Assembly: GCF_948472415.1 (NCBI RefSeq) | Contig: NZ_OX419519.1 | Location: 2,108,001 to 2,172,000, forward strand | DNA: 64,000 nt | Direction of reading: 5' to 3' | DNA from: Kitasatospora fiedleri | GTDB taxonomy: Bacteria; Actinomycetota; Actinomycetes; Streptomycetales; Streptomycetaceae | Shown here: positions 48,953-57,117 of the stretch, piece after piece | Numbering within the stretch: the stretch's first letter is position 1 | Layout of the letters: every line of letters starts with the position of its first letter | Made by a program: the position numbers and the translations under genes | The notes under the pieces: generated by a model | The model's input: the letters and a program-made list of their open reading frames with translations, nothing else | Told to the model about the DNA's origin: nothing | Database searches by the model: none

Positions 48953-49148
48953 GTGTCCCTCAGCTATTCACTCGTTCCCGCTCAGCGGAACCGTACCCGC
49001 TGAGGGGTACCCACGTATACAGCCTGGCGTACATTATTCGAAGGCAATTCCCGACCCATTGGTCATGGTGCCTTCAGAAGTCATACCAACGGTACCGTTC
49101 GGTAATGTATTGTCACCCTAGCGTGACAATGCCATTCGACCGCCTTAA
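48953..49148. promoter_or_regulatory. Palindrome-rich regulatory region upstream of glkA
   Basis: About 200 bp, clearly less GC-rich than the flanks. It contains CTCAGCGG-N8-CCGCTGAG (48981-49004), the perfect 12-bp palindrome AACGGTACCGTT (49088-49099) and ATTGTCA-N8-TGACAAT (49109-49130). These are plausible operators for glkA or end structures of the DUF5304 transcript. No gene is present. Confidence 0.65.
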
Positions 49149-49460
49149 CTACTTGTCGGGGGCCTCCGCGGCCCCGTCCAGGTCCACCCGTTCGGTCTCG
49201 GCGTGTTGGGGCGCTGACCAGCTCCGTTCGTGCCCGGCCACGGCGGCCCGGTAGGCGGCCAGCAACTCCCCGCCGGCGGCGGCGAGGTGGCCGTACACCT
49301 CGGGGTTCGACTCGCGCAGCCGGCCGCCGAACTCCACGGCCTTGCCGCCCAGTGCGGTGGCGAACTTCCGCACCTCCTCCACCAGCGGCGCGAACTCCCC
49401 CGCACCGCCGGGCCGTTCCTGTTCCCTGCCCTGCTCCTGGTCCTGCTGTTCCGTGCTCAC
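49149..49460 (-). CDS. DUF5304-like small protein
   Basis: The 103-residue soluble, charged protein is largely helical: STEQQDQEQGREQER at the start, then EFAPLVEEVRKFATALGGKAVEFGGRLRESNPEVYGHLAAAGGELLAAYRAAVAGHERSW. It resembles a conserved streptomycete hypothetical found between glkA and an ArsA-like gene. Function is unknown. ATG 49460 has an AGGAGTG-like leader. It is co-directional with the ArsA-like gene upstream and glkA downstream. Confidence 0.8.
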   Translation of the reverse strand: MSTEQQDQEQGREQERPGGAGEFAPLVEEVRKFATALGGKAVEFGGRLRESNPEVYGHLAAAGGELLAAYRAAVAGHERSWSAPQHAETERVDLDGAAEAPDK

Positions 49461-49488
49461 CGCGCCACTCCTCGTCCCTCGGTACCGG

Positions 49489-50655
49489 CTAGCCCCGCGG
49501 CCACAGCGCGGGATCGGGCGTGAACCGCACCGACAGCACCCCGTCCGCCAGCCCGGCCCCGCTGACGGTGCAACGGCGCAGGGCGGACGGGAGTGCCAGG
49601 ACCCGCCGGTAACCTCCGACGCCGAGCACCAACTCGTCGCCGCGGCGCAGCAGTTCCAGGTCGCCCCGGTCGGCGCCGGGCAGCGGCAGGTGCCAGAGCA
49701 GCCGGTTCTCGGCGGCCAGCCGGTCCTCGACCCGCGGGTCGGCGGGGGCGGGCGGCCGGGGGGCGCCGGCGGCGTAGAGCCGTTCGGCCAGCGCCTCCGG
49801 GCCGCCGTCGGGCTGCCGGGCGACCAGCACCGGGACTTCGCCCAACTGCTCGGCGACGGCGGCCAGTTGCTCGTTCTGCCGGGCGGCCGTGGCGGCCAGC
49901 CAGGGGTCCGCGGAGCCGAGCGCGGCGGCGGGCAGCGCGCCGTGTGCGACGACGGCGTCCAGCGGCAGGCCGTGCAGGGCCAGCCCGGCCCTGATCCGGG
50001 CCAGCGCCCGGGGGGCGGGCCGGGCGGCGTCCAGCACCAGGCGGACGGTGGTGCCGGGGGCGGTGATCGCGGCGGCGGCCTCGGCGAGCGCGGCGGAGGC
50101 GGCGGCCCGGGCCTCGAACAGCCGGTCGGTGGGCATCGGGACGCCGGCCAGGTTGGCCAGCAGCGGGCGCAGCGCGCGGGCGGCCTGGCGCTGCTCGGGC
50201 AGCAGCCGGGCCAGGTAGCGCTCCAGTTGGGCGGGCAGCGCGAGGGTGGCGATCAGTTCGGCGGGCGGCGGGGCGGCGACCACCAGCACCTCGGCCTTGG
50301 CCCGGGGCAGGGCGCGCAGCAGGGCGAGGGCGCGGGTGCCGGGCAGCGGGGCGAGTTCGTCGGGGTCGAGCGGCTGGGCGCCGATCAGGTCGAGCGCGGG
50401 GGCGAGCCGGTCGCGGTAGCCGTCGAGGGCGGCCCGGAAGGCGGCCTGCTCGTCGAGCCGGGCGGCGGCCAGGTGCGGTTCCAGCTCGACGGGCTCGGGG
50501 CCGAGCCGGACGCCGAGCAGGTCGTCGGCGGCGCGGTGCGGGTCGTCGGCGGCCAGCAGCAGGGTGTCGCTGCCCCGCCGGGCGTGGTGCAGGGCGGTGG
50601 CGGCGGCGATCCGGGCGGACTCCGGGCCGCTGACCAGTACGGTGCGGGTGGCCAC
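49489..50655 (-). CDS. ArsA-like ATPase homologue with degenerate P-loop
   Basis: The product has 388 residues. The start is GTG 50655, 8 bp after the SRPBCC gene. The protein follows the ArsA/GET3-like layout: strand, P-loop position, DTLLLAADDPHRAADDLLGVRLG (the A-loop-like region) and then long helices. But the P-loop reads VLVSGPESARIAAATA where an active member would have GKGGVGKT, so both signature lysines are missing. The C-terminal part (WHLPLPGADRGDLELLRRGDELVLGVGGYRRVLALPSALRR) is the HSP20-like beta domain often fused to bacterial ArsA proteins. It is probably non-hydrolytic, perhaps a partner of another ArsA subunit. Confidence 0.82.
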   Translation of the reverse strand: MATRTVLVSGPESARIAAATALHHARRGSDTLLLAADDPHRAADDLLGVRLGPEPVELEPHLAAARLDEQAAFRAALDGYRDRLAPALDLIGAQPLDPDELAPLPGTRALALLRALPRAKAEVLVVAAPPPAELIATLALPAQLERYLARLLPEQRQAARALRPLLANLAGVPMPTDRLFEARAAASAALAEAAAAITAPGTTVRLVLDAARPAPRALARIRAGLALHGLPLDAVVAHGALPAAALGSADPWLAATAARQNEQLAAVAEQLGEVPVLVARQPDGGPEALAERLYAAGAPRPPAPADPRVEDRLAAENRLLWHLPLPGADRGDLELLRRGDELVLGVGGYRRVLALPSALRRCTVSGAGLADGVLSVRFTPDPALWPRG

Positions 50656-50663
50656 GAGCCGGA

Positions 50664-51095
50664 TCAGCCCTCGACGCGCTTCTTCAGGCCGGCCAGGGCC
50701 CGGTCGATGATGACCTTCTCGGCCTTGCGCTTGATCATGCCGAGCATCGGGATCTTGACGTCCACGGCCAGCTGGTAGGTGACCTCGGTGCCCTTCCCGG
50801 CGGCGGCGAGCGCGTACGAGCCGTCCAGGGCGCGCAGCATCTGGCTGCTGACCAGCGTCCAGCCGACCTCGCGGTCGCCGTCCCAGGTGTAGGCCAGGGT
50901 GTGCTCGTCGCGGATCGCACCGGCGTCCAGCAGCAGCCGCACCTTGGCGGCGCGGCCGTCGGGGCCGGTCTCCAGGACGTCGATCTCCTTCACCTCGCCG
51001 GTCCACTCCGGGTAGGCGGCGAAGTCGGCGATCACCGCCATGACCTCGGCCGGGGTGGCGTCGATGACAATGCTCGACCTGGTGTGCTCCGCCAT
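50664..51095 (-). CDS. SRPBCC (START-like) lipid-binding domain protein
   Basis: The 143-residue single-domain protein has [66 protein letters not shown] and [38 protein letters not shown]. This matches the polyketide-cyclase/dehydrase SRPBCC fold, which binds hydrophobic ligands. ATG 51095 overlaps no other gene. It is divergent from the acyl-CoA ligase gene and co-directional with the ArsA-like gene, so a role in lipid handling is plausible but not shown. Confidence 0.92.
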   Translation of the reverse strand: MAEHTRSSIVIDATPAEVMAVIADFAAYPEWTGEVKEIDVLETGPDGRAAKVRLLLDAGAIRDEHTLAYTWDGDREVGWTLVSSQMLRALDGSYALAAAGKGTEVTYQLAVDVKIPMLGMIKRKAEKVIIDRALAGLKKRVEG

Positions 51096-51343
51096 TGCGG
51101 CCTCCGCGATCTCCCTGTGCTGCTGTGCGCCCAGCAGAGGCTATCGCGGGCGGGGCCGCCCGCTTCCCGCGCGGGCACCTACCGGCGGGTCACCTCCGCG
51201 CTGCCGTAGGGTTCGGTTCGGTCCACCCGCACTTCCGACCTGCGGTGTGACGATCGGAACACCCGGGCCGACCCCCCTGGCCGAACCTGCCTACCCGGCA
51301 GTAACGTCCAGTCGTCCCGCAGCGTCGCAGACGAGGAGCAGTC

Positions 51344-53139
51344 TTGCTCGACGAGTTCAGCCTTCCGGCCCGCTACCAGGTACCGAGCGACGGCAACCTC
51401 GCCGACCTGGTCCACCAGAACGCGGAGCGGCACCCGGGCGTCGCTGTGCTCAGCCGCAAGTCCGCCGGACAGTGGCAGGACCTCACCGCCGCCCAGTTCC
51501 TCGCCGAGGTGCACGCCGTCGCCAAGGGCCTGGTCGCCACCGGCGTCGGCCCCGGCGACCGGGTCGCCGTGATGTCCCGCACCCGCTACGAGTGGACGCT
51601 GCTCGACTTCGCGATCTGGACCGCCGGCGCGATCACCGTCCCGGTGTACGAGACCTCCTCCGCCGAACAGGTGCAGTGGATCCTCGGCGACTCCGGCGCC
51701 CTCGCCGTCGTCACCGAGACCGACCAGCACGCCGCCGTGGTCGACGACGTCCGCGGCGCCCTGCCCGGGCTGGCGCACACCTGGCAGATCGAGCGGGGCG
51801 GCATCGCGGCCCTGACCCTGGCCGGCGCCGGCGTGGACGACGCGGTGATCGCCGAACGCCGGGCGCTGGCCGGACCGGACTCGATCGCCACCATCGTCTA
51901 CACCTCCGGCACCACCGGTCGCCCCAAGGGCTGTCAGCTCACCCACGGCAACTTCCTCGCCGAACTGGGCAACGTCACCGCCCGGATGCCCGAGCTGTTC
52001 CGCACCGGCGAGTCCTCCGTCCTGCTGTTCCTGCCGCTGGCCCACGTGCTCGGCCGGATCGCCGAGATCGCCGCCGCCATCGCCCCGGTCAAGCTCGGCC
52101 ACGTCTCCGACGTCAAGAACGTCACCGAGGAGCTCGGCTCCTTCAAGCCGACGCTGATCCTCGGCGTCCCCCGGGTCTTCGAGAAGGTCTACAACACCGC
52201 CCGCGCCAAGGCCCAGTCCGACGGCAAGGGCAGGATCTTCGACCGGGCCGCCGACACCGCCGTCGCCTACAGCCGCGCCCTCGACACCGGCCGCCCCCGC
52301 TCGGCCTGCGCGTCCGGCACGCGGTCTTCGACCGGCTGGTCTACAGCAAGCTCCGCAACGCCCTCGGCGGGCGCTGCCGGTACGCCATCTCCGGCGGCGC
52401 CCCGCTCGGCGAGCGGCTCGGCCACTTCTACCGCGGCATCGGCTTCGTCGTCCTGGAGGGCTACGGCCTCACCGAGTCCTGCGCCGCGACCGCCTTCAAC
52501 CCGAACGACAAGCCGAAGATCGGCACCGTCGGCCAGCCGCTGCCCGGCTCCGCGGTCCGGATCGCCGAGGACGGCGAGGTCCTGCTCAAGGGCCCGCAGG
52601 TCTTCACCGGCTACTGGAACAACCCCGCCGCCACCGCCGACGCCCTGCGGGACGGCTGGTTCGCCACCGGCGACCTCGGCTCGCTGGACGACGAGGGCTA
52701 CCTGACCATCACCGGCCGCAAGAAGGAGATCATCGTCACCGCCGGCGGCAAGAACGTCGCCCCCGCGGTGATCGAGGACCGGATTCGCGCCCACGCGATC
52801 GTCGGCGAGGTCATGGTGGTCGGCGACCGCAGGCCCTTCATCGCCTGCCTGGTCACCGTGGACGACGAGTTCTTCCCGCGCTGGAAGGCCCTCAACGGCA
52901 AGCCCGCCGACGCCACCGTCGAACAGCTCCGCGACGACCCCGACCTGCTCGCCGCCGTCCAGGCCGCGATCGACGACGGCAACCAGGCCGTCTCGCACGC
53001 CGAGGCGGTCAAGAAGTTCCGCCTCCTCACCACCACCTTCACCGAGGCCGGCGGCCACCTCACCCCCTCCCTCAAGCTCAAGCGCAACGTCGTCCTCAAG
53101 GACTTCGCCGCCGAGATCGAGGCGCTCTACACCAGGTGA
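51344..53139 (+). CDS. Long-chain fatty-acid--CoA ligase (AMP-forming), read across one indel
   Basis: The enzyme activates fatty acids to acyl-CoA through an acyl-adenylate. The start is TTG 51344, after [28 protein letters not shown] is the AMP-binding P-loop. [54 protein letters not shown] and the C-terminal catalytic Lys in [13 protein letters not shown] are all present. The frame breaks at the C-run 52294-52298. One added C joins ALDTGRP to [20 protein letters not shown] and gives about 598 residues. The downstream hairpin overlaps the stop. Confidence 0.95.
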
Positions 53140-53183
53140 GGCGAACCCGGGGGCGCAGTTCCCCGCGCCCCCGGGTTCGCCTC
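53138..53183. terminator. Strong bidirectional terminator carrying the genome repeat core
   Basis: A perfect 19-bp stem (53138-53156 and 53165-53183) has the 8-nt loop AGTTCCCC. It overlaps the ligase stop codon and lies 13 bp from the glycosyltransferase stop. Its centre GCGCAGTTCCCCGCGCCC is identical to the core of the repeats at 26.9-27.4 kb. Confidence 0.92.
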
Positions 53184-53196
53184 CCGCTCCGCCGGC

Positions 53197-54342
53197 CTAC
53201 CGCTCGGGCGACAGCAGCCCCGTGAGCCGCTCCGCGAGCATGTCCCAGCGCCAGGCCGCGTGCACCCACGCGCGCCCGGCCTCGCCCATCTCGCGGCGCA
53301 GCCGCTCGTCGCCCAGCAGCCGCACCAGCCGTTCCGCGAGCAGCGCCTCGCCGCCCTGGCCCGGCACCACGTACCCGGTCTCGCCCTCGCGGACCGCGTC
53401 CGGCGCCCCGCCCGAGTCCCCGGCGACCACCGGCAGTCCGGTCGCGGAGGCCTCCAGGTAGACGATGCCCAGGCCCTCGACGTCCAGGCCGCCCCGGCGG
53501 GTGCGGCAGGGCATGGCGAAGACGTCGCCGGCCCCGTAGTGCGCGGGCAGTTCCTCCCAGGGCACCGCGCCGGTGAAGACCACCGAGGAGCGGACGCCCA
53601 CCGTGTCGACGAGCTTCTCCAGCTCGGCCCGGTACGGCCCGCCGCCGACGATCAGCAGCACCGCGTCGGGCTGGGCGGCCAGCACCCGCGGGAGGGCCCG
53701 GATCAGCGTGTCCTGGCCCTTGCGCGGCACCAGCCGCGACACGCACACCACCACCGGCCGCTCGCTGAGCCCGAGCCCGGCCCGCACCGCGTCCCCGCCG
53801 GAGTCCGGCCGGAAGGTGGACTCGTCGACGCCGGGCGGCAGTTGGACCATCCGGCGGGCGGCGTCCGGGCCGACCGCCCGGGCGATCCGGGCGCGGGTGT
53901 ACTCGCCCAGGTAGGTCAGCACGTCCGTCCCGGCCCCGATCCGGCGCAGCAGCTGCGCGGAGACCGGGAGTTGGGCCCAGGCGGCCTCGTGCCCGTGGGT
54001 CATGCCGAGCAGCCGTCCGGCGCCGGCCCGGCGCAGCGCGGGGGCCATCAGGCCGAGCGGGGCGGCGGCGCCGAACCAGACCGAGGTGCAGCCCTCCGCC
54101 CGGAGGATCTCGGCGGCGCGGCGGGTCACCCGCGGCGTCGGGACCATCATCCTCGTCCGGTCCCGGACCACCGGGAAGGGCTGCCGGGCGTCGAACTCGG
54201 CGACCTCCCGGCCGTCCCGCCAGGTGGAGGCGTACACCACGACCGACCCGGCGGGCTGCCGGACGGCCATGTTGTGCACGAACGCCTGGATTCCGCCGGG
54301 CCTGGGCGGGAAGTCGTTGGTGACGATGAGGGTCTTGTGCAT
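53197..54342 (-). CDS. GT4-family glycosyltransferase (PimB-like mannosyltransferase)
   Basis: The product has 381 residues from ATG 54342 (HKTLIVTNDFPPRPGGIQAFVHNMAVR). GT4 features are the N-terminal GGIQ loop, MTHGHEAAWAQLPVS, VVVCVSRLVPRKGQDTLIRALP and the donor-site Glu in RRGGLDVEGLGIVYLEASATGLPVVAGDSGGAPDAV. This matches phosphatidylinositol alpha-mannosyltransferase (PimB-prime) sequences, which use GDP-mannose on the cytoplasmic membrane face. The next gene, divergent, is a polyprenyl-sugar-dependent GT87, consistent with a phospholipid mannoside theme. No Shine-Dalgarno is strong. Confidence 0.9.
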   Translation of the reverse strand: MHKTLIVTNDFPPRPGGIQAFVHNMAVRQPAGSVVVYASTWRDGREVAEFDARQPFPVVRDRTRMMVPTPRVTRRAAEILRAEGCTSVWFGAAAPLGLMAPALRRAGAGRLLGMTHGHEAAWAQLPVSAQLLRRIGAGTDVLTYLGEYTRARIARAVGPDAARRMVQLPPGVDESTFRPDSGGDAVRAGLGLSERPVVVCVSRLVPRKGQDTLIRALPRVLAAQPDAVLLIVGGGPYRAELEKLVDTVGVRSSVVFTGAVPWEELPAHYGAGDVFAMPCRTRRGGLDVEGLGIVYLEASATGLPVVAGDSGGAPDAVREGETGYVVPGQGGEALLAERLVRLLGDERLRREMGEAGRAWVHAAWRWDMLAERLTGLLSPER

Positions 54343-54657
54343 GCCGCGGCTCGCTCGGTCGGGGGGTGCTCGGACTACCTGTGAGTGGTCCGTACGATAG
54401 GTCACCGTGCCCGTCCACCGGGAACGCGGGCCGCGCCGCCGGCCGCCCCGGCCACCGCACCGCCGACCGCACCGCCGGTCCGGCGGACGGGGGCCGGAAC
54501 GGGACCGGACCGGAGCCGCCCGCCGCCCGGGCGATCCGGACACGGTTCGGTGACGTCGGGAGCGCCGCCGCAACCGTTCGGGCCGGCCGGCGGTCCTTCC
54601 GGTGGGGCCCCGTCCGCCCGGTGTTCCGGCGTGCACGCGACGACCTGAAGGAGCGCA
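54343..54657. promoter_or_regulatory. Divergent region between GT4 and GT87 genes
   Basis: About 315 bp. A candidate plus-strand promoter is TCGGAC (54370-54375), 17 nt, TACGAT (54393-54398). AAGGAG lies 5 nt before GTG 54658. Open frames here are compositional and I call no gene. Confidence 0.5.
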
Positions 54658-56016
54658 GTGGAGTCAGCCCAGGCCGAGAGGCCCGGTGGCGCGGAGCCGT
54701 CGGCGCCGTCATCCCCGGCCGTTGCCGTGCCGAGCCGCCGTCCGCTGTGGGCCCTGGCCGGCGGCTGGGTGGCGACCAGGGTGCTGGTCGTCCTGATGGC
54801 TGTCAACGTGCTGAAGATCGGCGACGTGAGCTCCGACATCTCGGTGATCTACCACAGCTGGTACGAGGTGCTGCGCACCGGCACCTTCCCGCTGGACGAC
54901 GTGACCTGGCAGTACCCGCCGGGCGCGGCGCTGGTGATCCTGCTGCCGGGGCTGCTGCCCTGGTCGTACCTGGTGTCGTTCTTCGTGATCTGCGGGGTGG
55001 TGGACGCGGCCGCGATGGCGCTGCTGATGCGGGCGGGCGTCCGCCGGGGCCGCAGCTACCTGGGCGGCTGGTACTGGGTGGTGGGCGTGCCGCTGCTGGG
55101 GCCGACGGCGTACTGCCGGTACGACATCATCGTGACGGCGCTGGCGGTGGCCGGCCTGCTGGTGATGCTGCGGCGTCCGGCGCTGAGCGGGGTGCTGCTG
55201 GGCCTGGGCGGCCTGTTGAAGGTGTGGCCGCTGCTGGCGCTGATCGGCTCGCCGCGCGGGCGGCGGACCCGGCGGGCGTGGACCTCGGCGGTGGCGTTCG
55301 CGGCGGCGCTGGGGTTCCTGCTGACGGCGGGCATGAACGGGGCGTTCGAGTTCCTGAAGTTCCAGTCGGAGCGCGGCATCGAGATCGAGTCGGTGGGCGC
55401 GCTGCCGCTGCACTTCGCCCGGCTGGCGGGGTCGTGGCACGGCACCGTGACGATGAACTACGGCTCGACGGAGTTCCTCGGGCCGTGGGTGCCGGTGATC
55501 TCCAAGGTGATGGTCGGGCTGTCGGTGCTGGGCTTCGGCTGGCTGCTGGTGTGGCGGCTGCGGGCGGCCCGCTGGACGGCGGCGACCACCTTCGACGCGG
55601 CGCTGTGCGCGCTGCTGATCTTCGTCACGACCAGCCGGGTGATCAGCCCGCAGTACCTGATCTGGGTGGTCGGCCTGGTCGCGGTCTGCCTGACGGTGCG
55701 CGGCAGCAGCCAGCGCCCGGTGGCGGTGCCGGTGCTGGTGGCGGCGGCGCTGACCACCTTGGAGTTCCCGGTGATGTTCGGCTCGGTGAACCACAGCGAG
55801 CTGGACGGCGTGCTGGTGCTGACCGCCCGCAACCTGCTGCTGGTGGCGTGCACGGTGCTGTCGGCGTACCGGCTGTGGCGCTCGACCCGGCGGCGGGAGG
55901 CGCTGACCACGGTGGTGCTGCCGGCCGGGCAGGTGGGCCCGCAGTACCCGGTGCGCCCGGGCATCGCCTACGAGCAGGACCTGCTGGACGACCTCACCCC
56001 GGCCGACCGCCCCTGA
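54658..56016 (+). CDS. GT87-family polyprenyl-phosphate-mannose-type mannosyltransferase
   Basis: The product has 452 residues with about ten membrane helices. DVTWQYPPGAALVILLPGLLP carries the family YPP motif in the second loop. GPTAYCRYDIIVTALAVAGLL, LGLGGLLKVWPLLALIGSPRG and VISPQYLIWVVGLVAVC follow. GT87 (DUF2029) enzymes use polyprenol-phosphate mannose at the outer membrane face to extend PIMs, lipomannan or glycoproteins. The acceptor is not known here. The start is GTG 54658 with AAGGAG. Its stop is embedded in a short tandem repeat. Confidence 0.9.
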   Translation: MESAQAERPGGAEPSAPSSPAVAVPSRRPLWALAGGWVATRVLVVLMAVNVLKIGDVSSDISVIYHSWYEVLRTGTFPLDDVTWQYPPGAALVILLPGLLPWSYLVSFFVICGVVDAAAMALLMRAGVRRGRSYLGGWYWVVGVPLLGPTAYCRYDIIVTALAVAGLLVMLRRPALSGVLLGLGGLLKVWPLLALIGSPRGRRTRRAWTSAVAFAAALGFLLTAGMNGAFEFLKFQSERGIEIESVGALPLHFARLAGSWHGTVTMNYGSTEFLGPWVPVISKVMVGLSVLGFGWLLVWRLRAARWTAATTFDAALCALLIFVTTSRVISPQYLIWVVGLVAVCLTVRGSSQRPVAVPVLVAAALTTLEFPVMFGSVNHSELDGVLVLTARNLLLVACTVLSAYRLWRSTRRREALTTVVLPAGQVGPQYPVRPGIAYEQDLLDDLTPADRP

Positions 56017-56075
56017 CCCGGCCCTGTCCCGGCCCTGACCCGGCCCTGTCGCGGCCCTCCCCGGTCCTGTCCCGG
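56012..56075. repeat. 11-bp tandem repeat over the GT87 stop codon
   Basis: The unit CCCTG-A/T-CCCGG is repeated five to six times with small changes, beginning with the gene's own TGA. Confidence 0.8.
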
Positions 56076-56083
56076 ACCACCGC

Positions 56084-56109
56084 CTGCAAGTTTCTGAAAC
56101 TCCTTGCAG
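56084..56109. promoter_or_regulatory. Putative LacI-family operator before the PfkB kinase gene
   Basis: Two nested inverted repeats share a centre or nearly so: AGTTTC-T-GAAACT (56089-56101) and outer CTGCAAG (56084-56090) facing CTTGCAG (56103-56109). CTTGCAG boxes are known in Streptomyces maltose and amylase promoters under LacI-type control. The right box overlaps a possible -35 (TTGCAG) that is 17 nt before CACCAT (56127-56132). Confidence 0.65.
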
Positions 56110-56138
56110 CGCGGGTCCCGGGCTGTCACCATCACCGG

Positions 56139-57040
56139 ATGATCGACTACGACATCCTGATCGTCGGTGGCGTCGGCGTGGACACCATCGTGCGGGTGGA
56201 CCGGCTGGAGGTCCCCCCGGGCCGCGACTCGCTGGCCGTCCCCCGGTGCTGGACTACCCGGCGCACACCGGCAACGGCGTGGCCCTGGCCTGCCTGGCGC
56301 TCGGTCTGCGCACCAAGTTCGCCGACTTCCTCGGCGACGACCCGCAGGGCGCCCTGGTGCTGGCCGAGTACGCCCGCCGCGGCCTGGACTTCAGCCACCT
56401 GCCCGCCCCGGCCGGCACCCCGCGCAGCGTCAACCTGGTCGACCGGGACGGCCTGCGGTTCTCCTTCTACGACGGCCGGCACCCGGCGGACGCCCGGCTG
56501 CCGCGCGCGTTCTGGCTGCCGCTGCTGGAGCGCTCGGCGCACGTCCACCTGTCGATCACCGGCGTCAACCGGGACATGTACCCGGACATCGAGCGGCTGG
56601 GCCGCAGCAGCTCCACCGACCTGCACGCCTGGGACGGCGCCAACGGGCACCACCTGCACTACGCCCTCCGCTCGGACCTGGTGTTCCTCTCCGCGGCGGG
56701 CCTCGGGGGCCGACCGGAGGCGGCGATGCGCGCGGTGCTGGCCCGGGGCCGGGCCGAGCTGGTGGTGGCCACCGCGGGCGCGGACGGCGCCTTCCTGCTG
56801 ACCCGGGAGGACGCTGCGCCCCGGCACTTCCCGGCGGTCGACCCGGGCGCCCCGGTCGTGGACAGCAACGGCGCGGGCGACGCCTTCGTCGCCGGCTTCC
56901 TGCACCGGCGGCTGGCGGGCCGCCCGGTGGAGGAGTGCATGCGGGCCGGCGCGGTGGCCGGGGCGTACACCTGCACCGTCGCGGGCACCCACACCGCGTT
57001 CCTGGACGCGCCCGGCCTGGAGCGGGCCCTCGACGCCTGA
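56139..57040 (+). CDS. PfkB-family carbohydrate kinase, read across one indel
   Basis: PfkB kinases phosphorylate sugars or nucleosides. The start is ATG 56139 (IDYDILIVGGVGVDTIVRVDRLEVPPGRD). The frame breaks at the C-run 56240-56244; one C added gives PVLDYPAHTGNGVALACLALG, the N-terminal GN-containing motif. The C-terminal signature is VVDSNGAGDAFVAGFLHRRLAG, with the catalytic Asp in GAGD. Restored length is 300 residues. The substrate is unknown; ribokinase-like sugars are likely. No Shine-Dalgarno is seen and the -10-like CACCAT ends 6 nt before ATG, so translation may be leaderless under operator control. Confidence 0.88.
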
Positions 57041-57052
57041 GCGCGGCACCCT

Positions 57053-57117
57053 GCCCGGATCAGCCCGGATCAGCCCGGATCAGCCCGGATCAGCCCGCCC
57101 GGCTCAGCTCCGGAGCC
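57053..57117. repeat. Four exact 10-bp tandem repeats plus short hairpin between convergent genes
   Basis: The unit GCCCGGATCA is repeated four times (57053-57092). A GGCTC-N7-GAGCC stem (57101-57117) overlaps the end of the minus-strand metalloprotease gene. It may act as a weak terminator. Confidence 0.85.
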
